Part shown: piece after piece, positions 23,478 through 30,616 of the stretch
Layout: every line of letters begins with the position of its first letter
Numbering within the stretch: the first letter of the stretch is position 1
From: Candidatus Sulfopaludibacter sp. SbA3
GTDB taxonomy: Bacteria; Pseudomonadota; Alphaproteobacteria; Caulobacterales; Hyphomonadaceae
NCBI GenBank assembly: GCA_945913285.1
Contig: CAMEDD010000031.1
Location: 1-32,623 of the forward strand
DNA: 32,623 nucleotides
Direction of reading: 5' to 3'
Made by a program: the position numbers and the translations under genes
Notes under the pieces: model-generated
Databases searched by the model: none
Told to the model about the DNA's origin: nothing
Seen by the model: only the letters and a program-made list of their open reading frames with translations

Positions 23478-24454
23478 TGCGCCGTTTCCGTGAAGACTTG
23501 AAATCCGGCGGCCAGATCGCCGGCATCGAATTCGGCGATCCGATCAAGCCGTATGCGGCCGTCTGGCTGCACGCCACTGGCTTTAACGCCATGACCTATC
23601 AGTCCATGCTCGCCCCGCTCGGCCTGCGTGCCCGCGTCGCCGCGCTTGATATGCGCGGCCACGGCCTCTCGTCCCTGCCAGCCAAGGGCGCCCTCGCCTC
23701 CTGGAACAAGTACCGCGATGACGTGATCGAATTCCTCGAAGCGCGCGCACCGCAAGGCGTCGTGCTCGGCGGCCATTCGATGGGCGGCTGCGTCGCGCTG
23801 CTGGTCGCGGGCAAGCGGCCGGATCTCGTGAAGGGCCTCGTCCTCGCGGATCCGGTGATCCTCTCGCACAAGATCTATTTCTGGAACCATGTTTTCCCGC
23901 CCGCTGCCTGGCTGATGTCGCGCAATGGCATGGCCGCGCGCGCCCGCAAGCGCCGTGGCGAGTTCAAATCCTTCCGCGAAGCTTTCGACGGCTATTCCGG
24001 CAAGCCCGCCTTCAAGTCCTGGCGTGAGCCCTTCCTCGCCGACTACCTGCTCGATGGGATCGAGCGCGCCGACAAGGGCGCCGCAGATGCGGACAAGCAG
24101 AGCTGGAAACTCACCTGCACCCCGCAATGGGAAGCGGCCACGTTCGGCGCCCAGCGCAACGCCCCTTGGAGCGCGCTGCAGAAGGTACGCAAGAAGAAGA
24201 TCCCGATAGTTGTGCTGCGCCCCAACCGGGACTCGGTGATTTCAGATAAAGTCCGTGCAGAGATCATCCGGAAGAATCCCTCGCTGATGATGCGGGGCAT
24301 CCGCGGCACTTCGCATTTCCTGCCGATGGAAGCGCCTTACGAAATCCGCGACCAGCTCTCCGCCTTCATCGCCCGTCTCGTCGAGCGCTACACGCTGGAA
24401 GAAGACGGCCCCGTCTCCCGCGGTCTTGGCACGCGCCGCCGGCGCACGGGGTAG
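23477..24454 (+). CDS. Alpha/beta hydrolase
   Basis: A 325-residue hydrolase. The oxyanion region is WLHATGFNAM near 30-39, followed by DMRGHGLS at 58-65. The nucleophile elbow is GGHSMGG with Ser101, and the catalytic His280 lies in GTSHFLPMEAP. The cap domain at about 130-225 is unusually charged. The family covers esterases, lactonases and haloperoxidase-like enzymes; the substrate is not evident. No signal peptide is seen, so it should be cytoplasmic although coupled (TGATG overlap) to an envelope lipoprotein. The C-terminal tail after 305 is basic (RGLGTRRRRTG). Confidence 0.9.
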   Translation: MRRFREDLKSGGQIAGIEFGDPIKPYAAVWLHATGFNAMTYQSMLAPLGLRARVAALDMRGHGLSSLPAKGALASWNKYRDDVIEFLEARAPQGVVLGGHSMGGCVALLVAGKRPDLVKGLVLADPVILSHKIYFWNHVFPPAAWLMSRNGMAARARKRRGEFKSFREAFDGYSGKPAFKSWREPFLADYLLDGIERADKGAADADKQSWKLTCTPQWEAATFGAQRNAPWSALQKVRKKKIPIVVLRPNRDSVISDKVRAEIIRKNPSLMMRGIRGTSHFLPMEAPYEIRDQLSAFIARLVERYTLEEDGPVSRGLGTRRRRTG

Positions 24455-24465
24455 GCGTCAGCGCC

Positions 24466-24933
24466 TCACCACAAATCCCGATCCGGTGACGCCGCCTTCG
24501 CCAGCTTACCCATCAGCCGCGCGAGCTCTGCCTGTTCCTTATCCGAGAGCGAGCTGACGAGCCGCGCCTCCTCGGATAGCGCGAGCGGCACGATCATCTC
24601 GTAAATCCCGCGTCCCGCCGCCGTCAGCACGAGGCTTGAGCGCCGCGCATCCTCGCTGGATGCGCTCCGCTCAAAGTATCCCAGCTCGATCAGCCCCGCG
24701 ACCGCGCGGCTCACCGCCACCTTGTCCATCTGCGTTCGCTGGCCGATCTCGGTCGCGCTGATGCCAGGCGTATCGGCCGTTACCGCCATCACGCGCCATT
24801 GCCAGATCGAAAGCCCGAACTCCCGGTCATACAGGTCCGCAATCCGCTGTGAGATCGCGTTCGAGAGCACCGACAGCCGGAAGGGCAGGAAGGTGGGGAG
24901 GCGCAGCGGCGCGGATCGGGATTTTTCAGGCAT
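24466..24933 (-). CDS. MarR-family regulator, likely of tyrosine/homogentisate catabolism
   Basis: A 155-residue winged-helix protein. The ATG at 24933 is preferred over the adjoining TTG. The DNA-binding part is ISATEIGQRTQMDKVAVSRA, followed by VAGLIELGYFERSASSEDAR and SSLVLTAAGR, the standard MarR wing. It is divergent from hppD, and a 20-bp palindrome sits between the two starts. In several proteobacteria MarR-type proteins such as HpaR or HmgR-like regulators repress aromatic catabolic genes and release DNA on binding the aromatic acid; 4-hydroxyphenylpyruvate or homogentisate is the natural guess here. It probably represses itself as well. Confidence 0.9.
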   Translation of the reverse strand: MPEKSRSAPLRLPTFLPFRLSVLSNAISQRIADLYDREFGLSIWQWRVMAVTADTPGISATEIGQRTQMDKVAVSRAVAGLIELGYFERSASSEDARRSSLVLTAAGRGIYEMIVPLALSEEARLVSSLSDKEQAELARLMGKLAKAASPDRDLW

Positions 24934-24968
24934 CAAGGTCTCACGCGTACTTGCGGGAAGGGACGAAA

Positions 24969-24988
24969 TTAGTTACATATGAAACTAA
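24969..24988. promoter_or_regulatory. MarR-type operator between marR and hppD
   Basis: TTAGTTACATATGAAACTAA is symmetric at 18 of 20 positions (one mismatched pair). It sits about 35 bases from both divergent starts, in an otherwise GC-rich region. Size, AT content and centre (CATATG) match operators of MarR proteins of aromatic catabolism. Confidence 0.8.
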
Positions 24989-25021
24989 ATAGCCCCGCCT
25001 TGCAAGATAGGAGTGTGCGTC

Positions 25022-26122
25022 ATGGCCGATCTTTTCGACAATCCCGCTGGTCTCGACGGCTTCGAATTCATCGAATTCTCGGCCCCCGGAAAGGGCGTAC
25101 TGGAGCCGGTCTTCGAAACCATGGGCTTCACCAAGATCGCCCGCCACCGCTCTAAGGATGTCGAGCTCTGGCGCCAGGGCGGCATCAACCTCATCACCAA
25201 CTATGAGCCGCACTCCGCTGCCTGGTACTTCTCGCGCGAGCATGGTGCCTCGGCCTGCGGCATGGGCTTCCGCGTCAAGAACGCCCGCTCCGCCTACTCG
25301 CACCTCCTGAAGCAGGGCGGCGAGCCCGTCGAGGCGAAAACCGGCCCGATGGAGCTCCACATCCCCGGCATCCGCGGCATCGGCAATTCGATCATCTACC
25401 TGATCGACCGCTACGACACCGGCGCGGGCGAGCTCTCGATCTACGACATCGACTTCGAATACCTTCCGGATGCCGACCGTCACCCCGTGGGCGCGGGCTT
25501 CAAGGTTATCGATCACCTGACCCACAACGTCTATGGCGGCCGCATGACATACTGGGCGGACTTCTACGAGACGCTCTTTAACTTCCGTGAGATCCGCTAT
25601 TTCGACATCAAGGGCGAGTATACCGGCCTCACCTCCAAGGCGCTGACCGCGCCGGACGGCAAGATCCGCATCCCGCTGAACGAGGAAGGCAAGGGCGGCG
25701 GCGGCCAGATCGAGGAATTCCTGCGCGCCTTCAACGGCGAAGGCATCCAGCACATCGCCCTCATCTGCGACGATCTCTATGCCTGCTTCGACACGCTGAA
25801 GTCCCGCGGCGTGCCGTTCATGACCGCTCCGCCGGAGACCTATTACAAGATGCTCGACACCCGCCTGCCGGGCCATGGTGAGGACGTCGCGGGCCTGAAG
25901 GCACGCGGCCTCCTGCTTGATGGCACGACTGAAGGGGGGGACCCGCGCCTCCTCCTGCAGATCTTCGCCCAGCCCCAGATCGGCCCGGTTTTCTTCGAAT
26001 TCATCCAGCGCAAGGGCGACTACAAGGAAGGCTTCGGCGAAGGCAACTTCAAGGCCCTGTTCGAATCCATCGAACGCGACCAGATCGAACGCGGCGTCCT
26101 CGCCGTGAAGGAGACCGTGTAA
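25022..26122 (+). CDS. hppD: 4-hydroxyphenylpyruvate dioxygenase
   Basis: A 366-residue Fe(II) enzyme that converts 4-hydroxyphenylpyruvate, O2 and water chemistry included, to homogentisate and CO2 in tyrosine breakdown. The three iron ligands are visible: His165 (VIDHLTHNV), His244 (GIQHIALIC) and Glu326 ([11 protein letters not shown]). The family segment [20 protein letters not shown] is at 181-200, and the C-terminal helix [20 protein letters not shown] that gates the active site is intact. The start at 25022 is chosen because GGAG lies eight bases upstream; earlier start codons would be too close to it. The stop overlaps the start of the VOC gene by one base. Confidence 0.97.
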   Translation: MADLFDNPAGLDGFEFIEFSAPGKGVLEPVFETMGFTKIARHRSKDVELWRQGGINLITNYEPHSAAWYFSREHGASACGMGFRVKNARSAYSHLLKQGGEPVEAKTGPMELHIPGIRGIGNSIIYLIDRYDTGAGELSIYDIDFEYLPDADRHPVGAGFKVIDHLTHNVYGGRMTYWADFYETLFNFREIRYFDIKGEYTGLTSKALTAPDGKIRIPLNEEGKGGGGQIEEFLRAFNGEGIQHIALICDDLYACFDTLKSRGVPFMTAPPETYYKMLDTRLPGHGEDVAGLKARGLLLDGTTEGGDPRLLLQIFAQPQIGPVFFEFIQRKGDYKEGFGEGNFKALFESIERDQIERGVLAVKETV

Positions 26123-26673
26123 TGACAGCCCCGAAACTCAAAGGCGTCCACCACGTCGCCTATCGCTGCAAGGATGCGAAGGAGACGGTGGAATTTTACC
26201 AGAAGACGCTCGGCATGGAGTTCCAGCTGGCGATTGCCGAGGACCACGTCCCCTCGACCGGCGCTTATGATCCCTACATGCACATCTTCCTCGATGCCGG
26301 GAACGGCAACGTGCTCGCCTTCTTCGAACTGCCCGGGCAGCCCGAAATGGGCCGAGACCCGAACACGCCTGTCTGGGTCCAGCACATCGCGCTCCGCGTC
26401 GGCAGCCTCGACGAACTCCTCGCCGCCAAGGCGCACCTTGAATCCCTTGGCCTCGACGTGCTTGGGCCCACCCATCACGGCATCTTCAAGTCGATCTACT
26501 TCTTCGATCCGAACGGCCACCGCCTCGAGCTCACCGCCGATATCTCGACGCCGGGCCAGCTTGCGCAGTTGAAGTCGGTTGCCCAACCGATGATCGATGA
26601 ATGGACCGCCACCAAGAAAGCCCCCCGCCACGCGGCGTGGCTGCACGAGAAGATCAAGGAAGAAACCAAGTGA
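26122..26673 (+). CDS. VOC-family protein coupled to hppD
   Basis: A 183-residue glyoxalase-fold protein. The first module starts GVHHVAYRCKDAKETVEFYQ with candidate metal His near residues 10-11, and the second has VWVQHIALRVGSL and ends SIYFFDPNGHRLELTADI, where Glu of HRLEL is the usual metal ligand. The set of H, H and E suggests a true metal enzyme. The start overlaps the hppD stop (TAATG), so it belongs to the tyrosine operon. It is too short for a second HPPD or for homogentisate dioxygenase of the HmgA type. A dioxygenase or isomerase step in the same pathway is possible but not shown. Confidence 0.87.
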   Translation: MTAPKLKGVHHVAYRCKDAKETVEFYQKTLGMEFQLAIAEDHVPSTGAYDPYMHIFLDAGNGNVLAFFELPGQPEMGRDPNTPVWVQHIALRVGSLDELLAAKAHLESLGLDVLGPTHHGIFKSIYFFDPNGHRLELTADISTPGQLAQLKSVAQPMIDEWTATKKAPRHAAWLHEKIKEETK

Positions 26674-26707
26674 TTGCGTCCGCGGCTTGAGGCCTTCGCG
26701 CGTAGAC

Positions 26708-27133
26708 TCACGCACGATGCGTAAACGGATCAATCAGGATCAAGCCACAGTCCATAAAGTCCTGCGTATCGTGCGTTGCGAGCGTGCAACCACGCGCGCG
26801 CGCTATCGCTGCGATCTGAGCGTCAACCTCTTGAATCCTTCGCCCAAGTCGTGCGCGATGCACCCAGAGGACTCCGAATTCAATTGCGGCCGCTTCATCG
26901 AAAGGAAGGATGTTCGTGTTGGGCAGGCTAGACCTGAATGCGCGATAGTCGCGGAAAAGTCCGTCGCGCCGGCGCCCCTCGGGCAAATCAACGAGGCCCT
27001 TCATGATTTCTGCGGTTTGGAGCGTGGTTATGCAGATTTCATGTATCGGGATGGTTTTCAACCAAGCCAGAACGGTCGGATTTGGAGGCGCGCCCATGAA
27101 CTCCGACACAATATTGGTGTCGAGTATGATCAT
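26708..27133 (-). CDS. PIN-domain toxin (VapC/FitB type)
   Basis: A 141-residue PIN-domain ribonuclease. The acidic site is complete: Asp5 (ILDTNIVSE), Glu42 (TTLQTAEIMKG), Asp104 (EVDAQIAAIA) and Asp122 (ATHDTQDF). FitB-like features are LDTNIVSE and the LPEGRRR segment. It would cleave RNA, often tRNA or rRNA, when free of the antitoxin. It overlaps the antitoxin gene by four bases (ATGA). The pair is antiparallel to the surrounding tyrosine genes and its stop lies 34 bases from the VOC gene stop, indicating an insertion into the catabolic cluster. Confidence 0.93.
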   Translation of the reverse strand: MIILDTNIVSEFMGAPPNPTVLAWLKTIPIHEICITTLQTAEIMKGLVDLPEGRRRDGLFRDYRAFRSSLPNTNILPFDEAAAIEFGVLWVHRARLGRRIQEVDAQIAAIARARGCTLATHDTQDFMDCGLILIDPFTHRA

Positions 27134-27375
27134 GCTTCATCGCGGAATTTCATTGGCTCTACATATCCGTTGATCGGAGGCACTTCAAACCGTTCACCGT
27201 CCCAAGACCGGCTGAAAATTCGCTCCATCATCTCGCCAGCGCTTTCTTCGCGCTTTACAGTTTCGTCGAGAATACGCCGCACTTCTTCTTCCATGGAGAC
27301 GCCAGCCTTGGCCGCACGCGCGCGCAGTGCAGCGACGGTTTGATCACTTATCTTACGAACACTGATACTTGCCAT
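27130..27375 (-). CDS. FitA-like ribbon-helix-helix antitoxin
   Basis: An 81-residue antitoxin. Residues 1-40 form a ribbon-helix-helix DNA-binding unit: the strand ASISVRKIS, then DQTVAALRARAAKAGVSMEE and EVRRILDETV. The C-terminal part (about 50-81, SRSWDGERFEVPPINGYVEP) is extended and should occupy the toxin active site. No ribosome site precedes the ATG, and a good -10 box lies only seven bases upstream, so its mRNA may be leaderless. Three similar palindromes lie at and upstream of the start, fitting autorepression by the antitoxin-toxin complex. Confidence 0.92.
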   Translation of the reverse strand: MASISVRKISDQTVAALRARAAKAGVSMEEEVRRILDETVKREESAGEMMERIFSRSWDGERFEVPPINGYVEPMKFRDEA

Positions 27376-27431
27376 GCTTGCACTGATACGAAAATGCCAG
27401 CATTGCTGTCAATAACAAAAAATGCTAGCAC
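27374..27431 (-). promoter_or_regulatory. Promoter and triple operator of the toxin-antitoxin pair
   Basis: Three sites share ATGCNNGCAY: 27374-27383 (overlapping the antitoxin start codon), 27394-27403 and 27422-27431. On the minus strand a perfect -35 TTGACA (27412-27407), an 18-base spacer and a -10 TATCAG end seven bases before the ATG. The middle site lies inside the spacer and the outer ones flank the promoter. The same interval must hold the promoter of the divergent fah gene. Confidence 0.75.
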
Positions 27432-27444
27432 AGGAAACGCCCCC

Positions 27445-28455
27445 ATGAAACTCGCAACCCTCCGCAACGGCACGCGCGATGGCCGCCTCGTCGTCGTCAG
27501 CCGCGACCTCACCCGCGCCACCGATGCCGCCCGCATTACGCCGACGCTGCAGGCCGCACTCGACAAGTGGAGCATCTACGGGCCGGAGCTCGAAACGCTG
27601 GCGAGCCAGGTGGAGCTCGGCTCCGTCCCCACCTTCCGTTTCCACGAGCATGACTGCGAAAGCCCGCTCCCGCGCGCCTATCAGTGGGCGGACGGTTCGG
27701 CGTACATCAACCATGTCGAGCTCGTCCGCGCGGCGCGCGGCGACACCGTGCCTGAAAGCTTCTACTACGATCCCCTGATCTATCAGGGCGGCTCGGACGG
27801 CTTCCTCGGCCCCCGCGATCCCATCCCGCTCGGCGACGCCGCCTGGGGCCTCGACATGGAAGGCGAGATCGCCGTGATCACGGACGACGTGCCGATGGGC
27901 GTCAGCGAGGAAGAGGCCGCCTTCCACATCCAGCTGATCCTGCTCTGCAACGACGTCTCGCTGCGCGGCCTCATCCCGGGTGAGCTTGCGAAAGGCTTCG
28001 GCTTCTTCCAGTCGAAACCCGCCAGCGCCTTCTCCCCCGTCGCGGTCACGCCGGCCGAGCTTGGCGCCAACTGGCAGGACGGCCTCGTCCACCTGCCGCT
28101 GCGCGTCGATCTCAACGGCGCCCCCTTCGGCCGCGCCAACGCCGCCGTGGACGCCACCTTCAATCTCCCCCGCCTCGTCGCCCATGCCGCGAAAACCCGC
28201 GCGCTGTCGGCCGGCTCGATCATCGGCTCGGGCACCGTGTCGAACAAAGGCGCAGACGGCGGCCCTGGTAAAAGTGTGAACGAAGGAGGGCTTGGCTACT
28301 CCTGCATTGCTGAGATAAGAATGATTGAACAGGTGTTGAAAGGCGCGCCCGAAACCCCGTTCCTCAAACCCGGCGACACCGTCCGCATCGAGATGCTGGA
28401 CAGCGCCGGCCACTCGGTCTTCGGCGCCATAGAACAGGAAGTCGTCAAACTGTGA
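27445..28455 (+). CDS. Fumarylacetoacetate hydrolase (last step of tyrosine catabolism)
   Basis: A 336-residue hydrolase that splits fumarylacetoacetate to fumarate and acetoacetate. The family core is present: metal ligands Glu139 and Glu141 in LDMEGEIAVI, Asp170 in LLCNDVSLR, followed by GFGFFQSKPASAFSPVAVTP and later AGSIIGSGTVSNKG. The ATG at 27445 follows CAGGAAAC and begins MKLATLRNGTRDGRLVVVSR, typical of alphaproteobacterial members; the upstream open frame runs through the toxin-antitoxin promoter and is not used. The C-terminus DSAGHSVFGAIEQEV is repeated in the scar at 28994-29038. Context (hppD upstream, acetoacetate-activating scoAB downstream) supports this substrate. Confidence 0.93.
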   Translation: MKLATLRNGTRDGRLVVVSRDLTRATDAARITPTLQAALDKWSIYGPELETLASQVELGSVPTFRFHEHDCESPLPRAYQWADGSAYINHVELVRAARGDTVPESFYYDPLIYQGGSDGFLGPRDPIPLGDAAWGLDMEGEIAVITDDVPMGVSEEEAAFHIQLILLCNDVSLRGLIPGELAKGFGFFQSKPASAFSPVAVTPAELGANWQDGLVHLPLRVDLNGAPFGRANAAVDATFNLPRLVAHAAKTRALSAGSIIGSGTVSNKGADGGPGKSVNEGGLGYSCIAEIRMIEQVLKGAPETPFLKPGDTVRIEMLDSAGHSVFGAIEQEVVKL

Positions 28456-28835
28456 ATGATCACGCAGGAAACCGACCGCTAGACCCCGAACCGGGCGCCT
28501 GGATTTTCCCGGCCAGCCTCGCTTTGGGGCTCGTCGCGCCCGCGCTGTTTCTGTTCCAATCCGGCCTTGCGTCGCCCAATCCATCCTTCACGATCGGTCT
28601 CGTGATCTTCGGATGGCTTCTGGCTGCAGCGCTGATTTATGCCGTGCTGCGGTTTGCAGAGTTGATGCGCAACCGTTCCTGGCGCAGGGCGAACCTTGCG
28701 ATTCTTCAATTATCGGTCAGAGAGCGCATACTCTTGCTTTCTCGCGCTGTTGTCATTGGCGCGGTTTTTTTTGCTGTGTCAGCCCTGCTAAGGGCACTGA
28801 CAGAAGGTTTCGACGAGTCCTCTGTTTGGTACTAG
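28452..28835 (+). CDS. Small membrane protein, first copy, probably truncated by an in-frame TAG
   Basis: A GTG start four bases before the fah stop gives 127 residues with three membrane segments (about 17-37, 46-66 and 92-112). After the TAG at 28833-28835 the same frame stays open for 38 codons to a TAA at 28950-28952 and encodes a fourth membrane segment (TAVWFTTGFLITAVL). With this part it matches the second copy at 29051-29512 along its length: PxxGxxIxPA near the start, then FE/AExxRxRxW after helix 2, then helices 3 and 4 at the same spacing. So the TAG is most likely a recent nonsense change, unless it is a sequencing error. The role is unknown; the place between fah and scoA is the only clue. 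Confidence 0.7.
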   Translation: MNDHAGNRPLDPEPGAWIFPASLALGLVAPALFLFQSGLASPNPSFTIGLVIFGWLLAAALIYAVLRFAELMRNRSWRRANLAILQLSVRERILLLSRAVVIGAVFFAVSALLRALTEGFDESSVWY

Positions 28836-28932
28836 GGCGCTTTCACTGCTGTGTGGTTCACGACAGGGTTTCTGATCACCGCAGTCCTGAACGGCAACCT
28901 GAATCCGTTTTACATCAAGAAAGTTTCGGTTG

Positions 28933-29051
28933 ATGGCAAGCAAGGTCTATAAGTCTGTAAGCGAAGCCCTCGAAAGCCTCACCCCCGATGGCAGGACAGT
29001 GCAGGCCACTCGGTCTTCGGCGCCATAGAACAGGAAGTGAAGCAGGTCTGA
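28933..29051 (+). pseudogene. Recombination scar: scoA 5' fragment fused to fah 3' fragment
   Basis: From ATG 28933 the frame reads MASKVYKSVSEALESLTPDG, matching the start of scoA at 29502 (16 of the first 23 residues, with mostly synonymous base changes). At about 28990 it passes into a 45-base segment (28994-29038) that equals 28398-28442 of fah at 43 positions. In the fah frame this reads DSAGHSVFGAIEQEV-KQV and ends in TGA at 29049-29051, which overlaps the ATG of the next membrane protein exactly as functional genes do. The fragment itself can only encode 31 residues in the scoA frame and is not functional. Confidence 0.88.
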
Positions 29052-29512
29052 TGCAGGACGGAGCGAAGATCAAACCGGGCTCGGGCTTCATCTCGCCGGC
29101 TGGTCGAACGGCGTTCCTTGGTTTCGCATCGATTCCCGGGCTCGTGCTTGTCGCGCAAGCAATATCGACGCCGGCCCGCGATGTTCTTTCAGCGTCGCTG
29201 TTTGGCCTGCTGCTCTTCTTTCCGGTGATCTTTGCATTGCTGATGGCCGGGCGAACGTTTGAGTATTTTCGGGATCGCGAGTGGCTCGCCAGCAAGCATC
29301 CCTTGCTCAAGTTGCCTCACAGCCAATTCATGCGATTGAACTTCGCCATTGTCGCCGTCTGCTTTGTTTGCCTCCTCGGCTGGAGCAGGATCGACAAAGA
29401 CTGGCGGGAAGCGATAACGCCTTTTGCGATGATGTTCGGCGTCTACTACGCCTACTTCCTGATGGTGAAAGTCCTGCAAGTCCGTGATCAAAGGAACCAC
29501 AATGGCCAGTAA
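29051..29512 (+). CDS. Small four-helix membrane protein, second copy
   Basis: A 153-residue protein with helices at about 20-40, 47-68, 93-112 and 123-141. The ATG at 29051 overlaps the TGA of the fah fragment, marking the original gene junction; the longer open frame from 28988 is not used because it would read the fragment out of frame. It is a divergent homologue of 28452-28952. The charged loop [20 protein letters not shown] after helix 2 is the best conserved part. I recognise no named family. It overlaps scoA by 11 bases, so it is coupled to acetoacetate activation, perhaps as a small transporter or accessory protein, which is only a guess. Confidence 0.8.
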   Translation: MQDGAKIKPGSGFISPAGRTAFLGFASIPGLVLVAQAISTPARDVLSASLFGLLLFFPVIFALLMAGRTFEYFRDREWLASKHPLLKLPHSQFMRLNFAIVAVCFVCLLGWSRIDKDWREAITPFAMMFGVYYAYFLMVKVLQVRDQRNHNGQ

Positions 29513-30212
29513 AGTCTACAAGACCGCCGCAGACGCCCTCGAAGGCCTCACCTTCGATGGCATGACGGTCATGGCCGGCGGCTTCGGCCTCTGCGGCATC
29601 CCGGAAAACCTGATCGTCTCCTTGCGCGACAGCGGCGTGAAGAACATCACCGCCATTTCCAACAATGCCGGCGTCGATGATTTCGGCCTCGGCCTCCTCC
29701 TCAAAACGCGCCAGATCAAGAAGATGATCTCGTCGTACGTGGGCGAGAACAAGGAGTTCGAGCGCCAGTATCTCTCCGGCGAGCTCGAGCTCGAATTCAA
29801 TCCGCAAGGCACGCTCGCCGAACGCTGCCGGGCAGGCGGGGCCGGCATCCCCGGCTTCTATACGAAAACCGGCGTCGGCACGATCATCGCCGACGGCAAG
29901 GAACACCGCGAATTCAATGGCGAGACCTACATCCTCGAAACCGGCCTCGTCGCCGATCTCTCCATCGTCAAGGCCGAGAAGGCCGACACGCAAGGCAACC
30001 TGATCTTCAACAAGACCGCCCGCAACTTCAACCCGCCGATGGCGATGGCCGGCAAGGTCACCGTCGCCGAAGTGGAGGAAATCGTCCCCGCCGGTGATCT
30101 GGACCCGGACCATATCCACCTGCCGGGCGTCTTCGTCCAACGCATCATCAAGGGCACGTTCGAGAAACGCATCGAGCAGCGGACTGTGAGGAAAAGAGAG
30201 ACGCAGGGATGA
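29502..30212 (+). CDS. scoA: Succinyl-CoA:3-ketoacid CoA-transferase subunit A
   Basis: A 236-residue subunit of the enzyme that moves CoA from succinyl-CoA to acetoacetate. The CoA-transferase signature [13 protein letters not shown] is at residues 26-38, and [36 protein letters not shown] and [20 protein letters not shown] are standard for subunit A. The start at 29502 follows AAAGGAAC; an earlier ATG in frame at 29484 lies within the membrane protein gene and has no ribosome site. It matches the fragment at 28933. The acetoacetate released by fumarylacetoacetate hydrolase is the expected substrate. It overlaps the GFA-family gene by four bases. Confidence 0.95.
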   Translation: MASKVYKTAADALEGLTFDGMTVMAGGFGLCGIPENLIVSLRDSGVKNITAISNNAGVDDFGLGLLLKTRQIKKMISSYVGENKEFERQYLSGELELEFNPQGTLAERCRAGGAGIPGFYTKTGVGTIIADGKEHREFNGETYILETGLVADLSIVKAEKADTQGNLIFNKTARNFNPPMAMAGKVTVAEVEEIVPAGDLDPDHIHLPGVFVQRIIKGTFEKRIEQRTVRKRETQG

Positions 30213-30616
30213 CTGTCGTCACCGGTCATTGCCTGTGTGGCGTCTGCCGCTACGAGCATGCCGGCCCGCTCGAACCGGGCGGCATCTGCTATTGTGAGGA
30301 TTGCCGCCGCGTGACCGGCTCGGCATTTGGTGTCAGTTTCCGTGCTGACAAGGCGAACCTCAAGCGCTTCGGCCTGACCATGGCCTATCCGAAGATTGCC
30401 GATAGCGGCGCACGCCTCACGCGCCACTTCTGCAAGTTCTGCGGATCGCCCATGTATACCCTGTCGGATGCGCATCCGGACTCCGTCTATGTCAAGGCGG
30501 GAACGCTAAACGACCCGAACCTGCTAACGATCGACCGCCAGATGTGGCTTTGTTCCCGGGTGTCCTGGTCGCAACCACCGCCCGACATTCAATCATTCGA
30601 CAAAGGACGCACCTGA
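30209..30616 (+). CDS. GFA-family zinc-binding protein between scoA and scoB
   Basis: A 135-residue protein of the glutathione-dependent formaldehyde-activating (Gfa/CENP-V) fold. The zinc cysteines are seen as C8-L-C10-x2-C13 ([12 protein letters not shown]), C27-Y-C29-x2-C32 ([12 protein letters not shown]) and C75-x2-C78 ([10 protein letters not shown]). Most members have no proven reaction and the original Gfa activity has been questioned, so only zinc binding is safe. It overlaps scoA by four bases and scoB by one (TGATG), so it is tightly built into the transferase operon. scoA and scoB are usually adjacent, which makes this insertion notable. Confidence 0.92.
   Translation: MTVVTGHCLCGVCRYEHAGPLEPGGICYCEDCRRVTGSAFGVSFRADKANLKRFGLTMAYPKIADSGARLTRHFCKFCGSPMYTLSDAHPDSVYVKAGTLNDPNLLTIDRQMWLCSRVSWSQPPPDIQSFDKGRT

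Noticed and set aside
28988..29050. N-terminal extension of membrane copy 2
   Set aside because: This stretch is the fah' fragment read in another frame; the overlap TGATG at 29049-29053 marks the true start.
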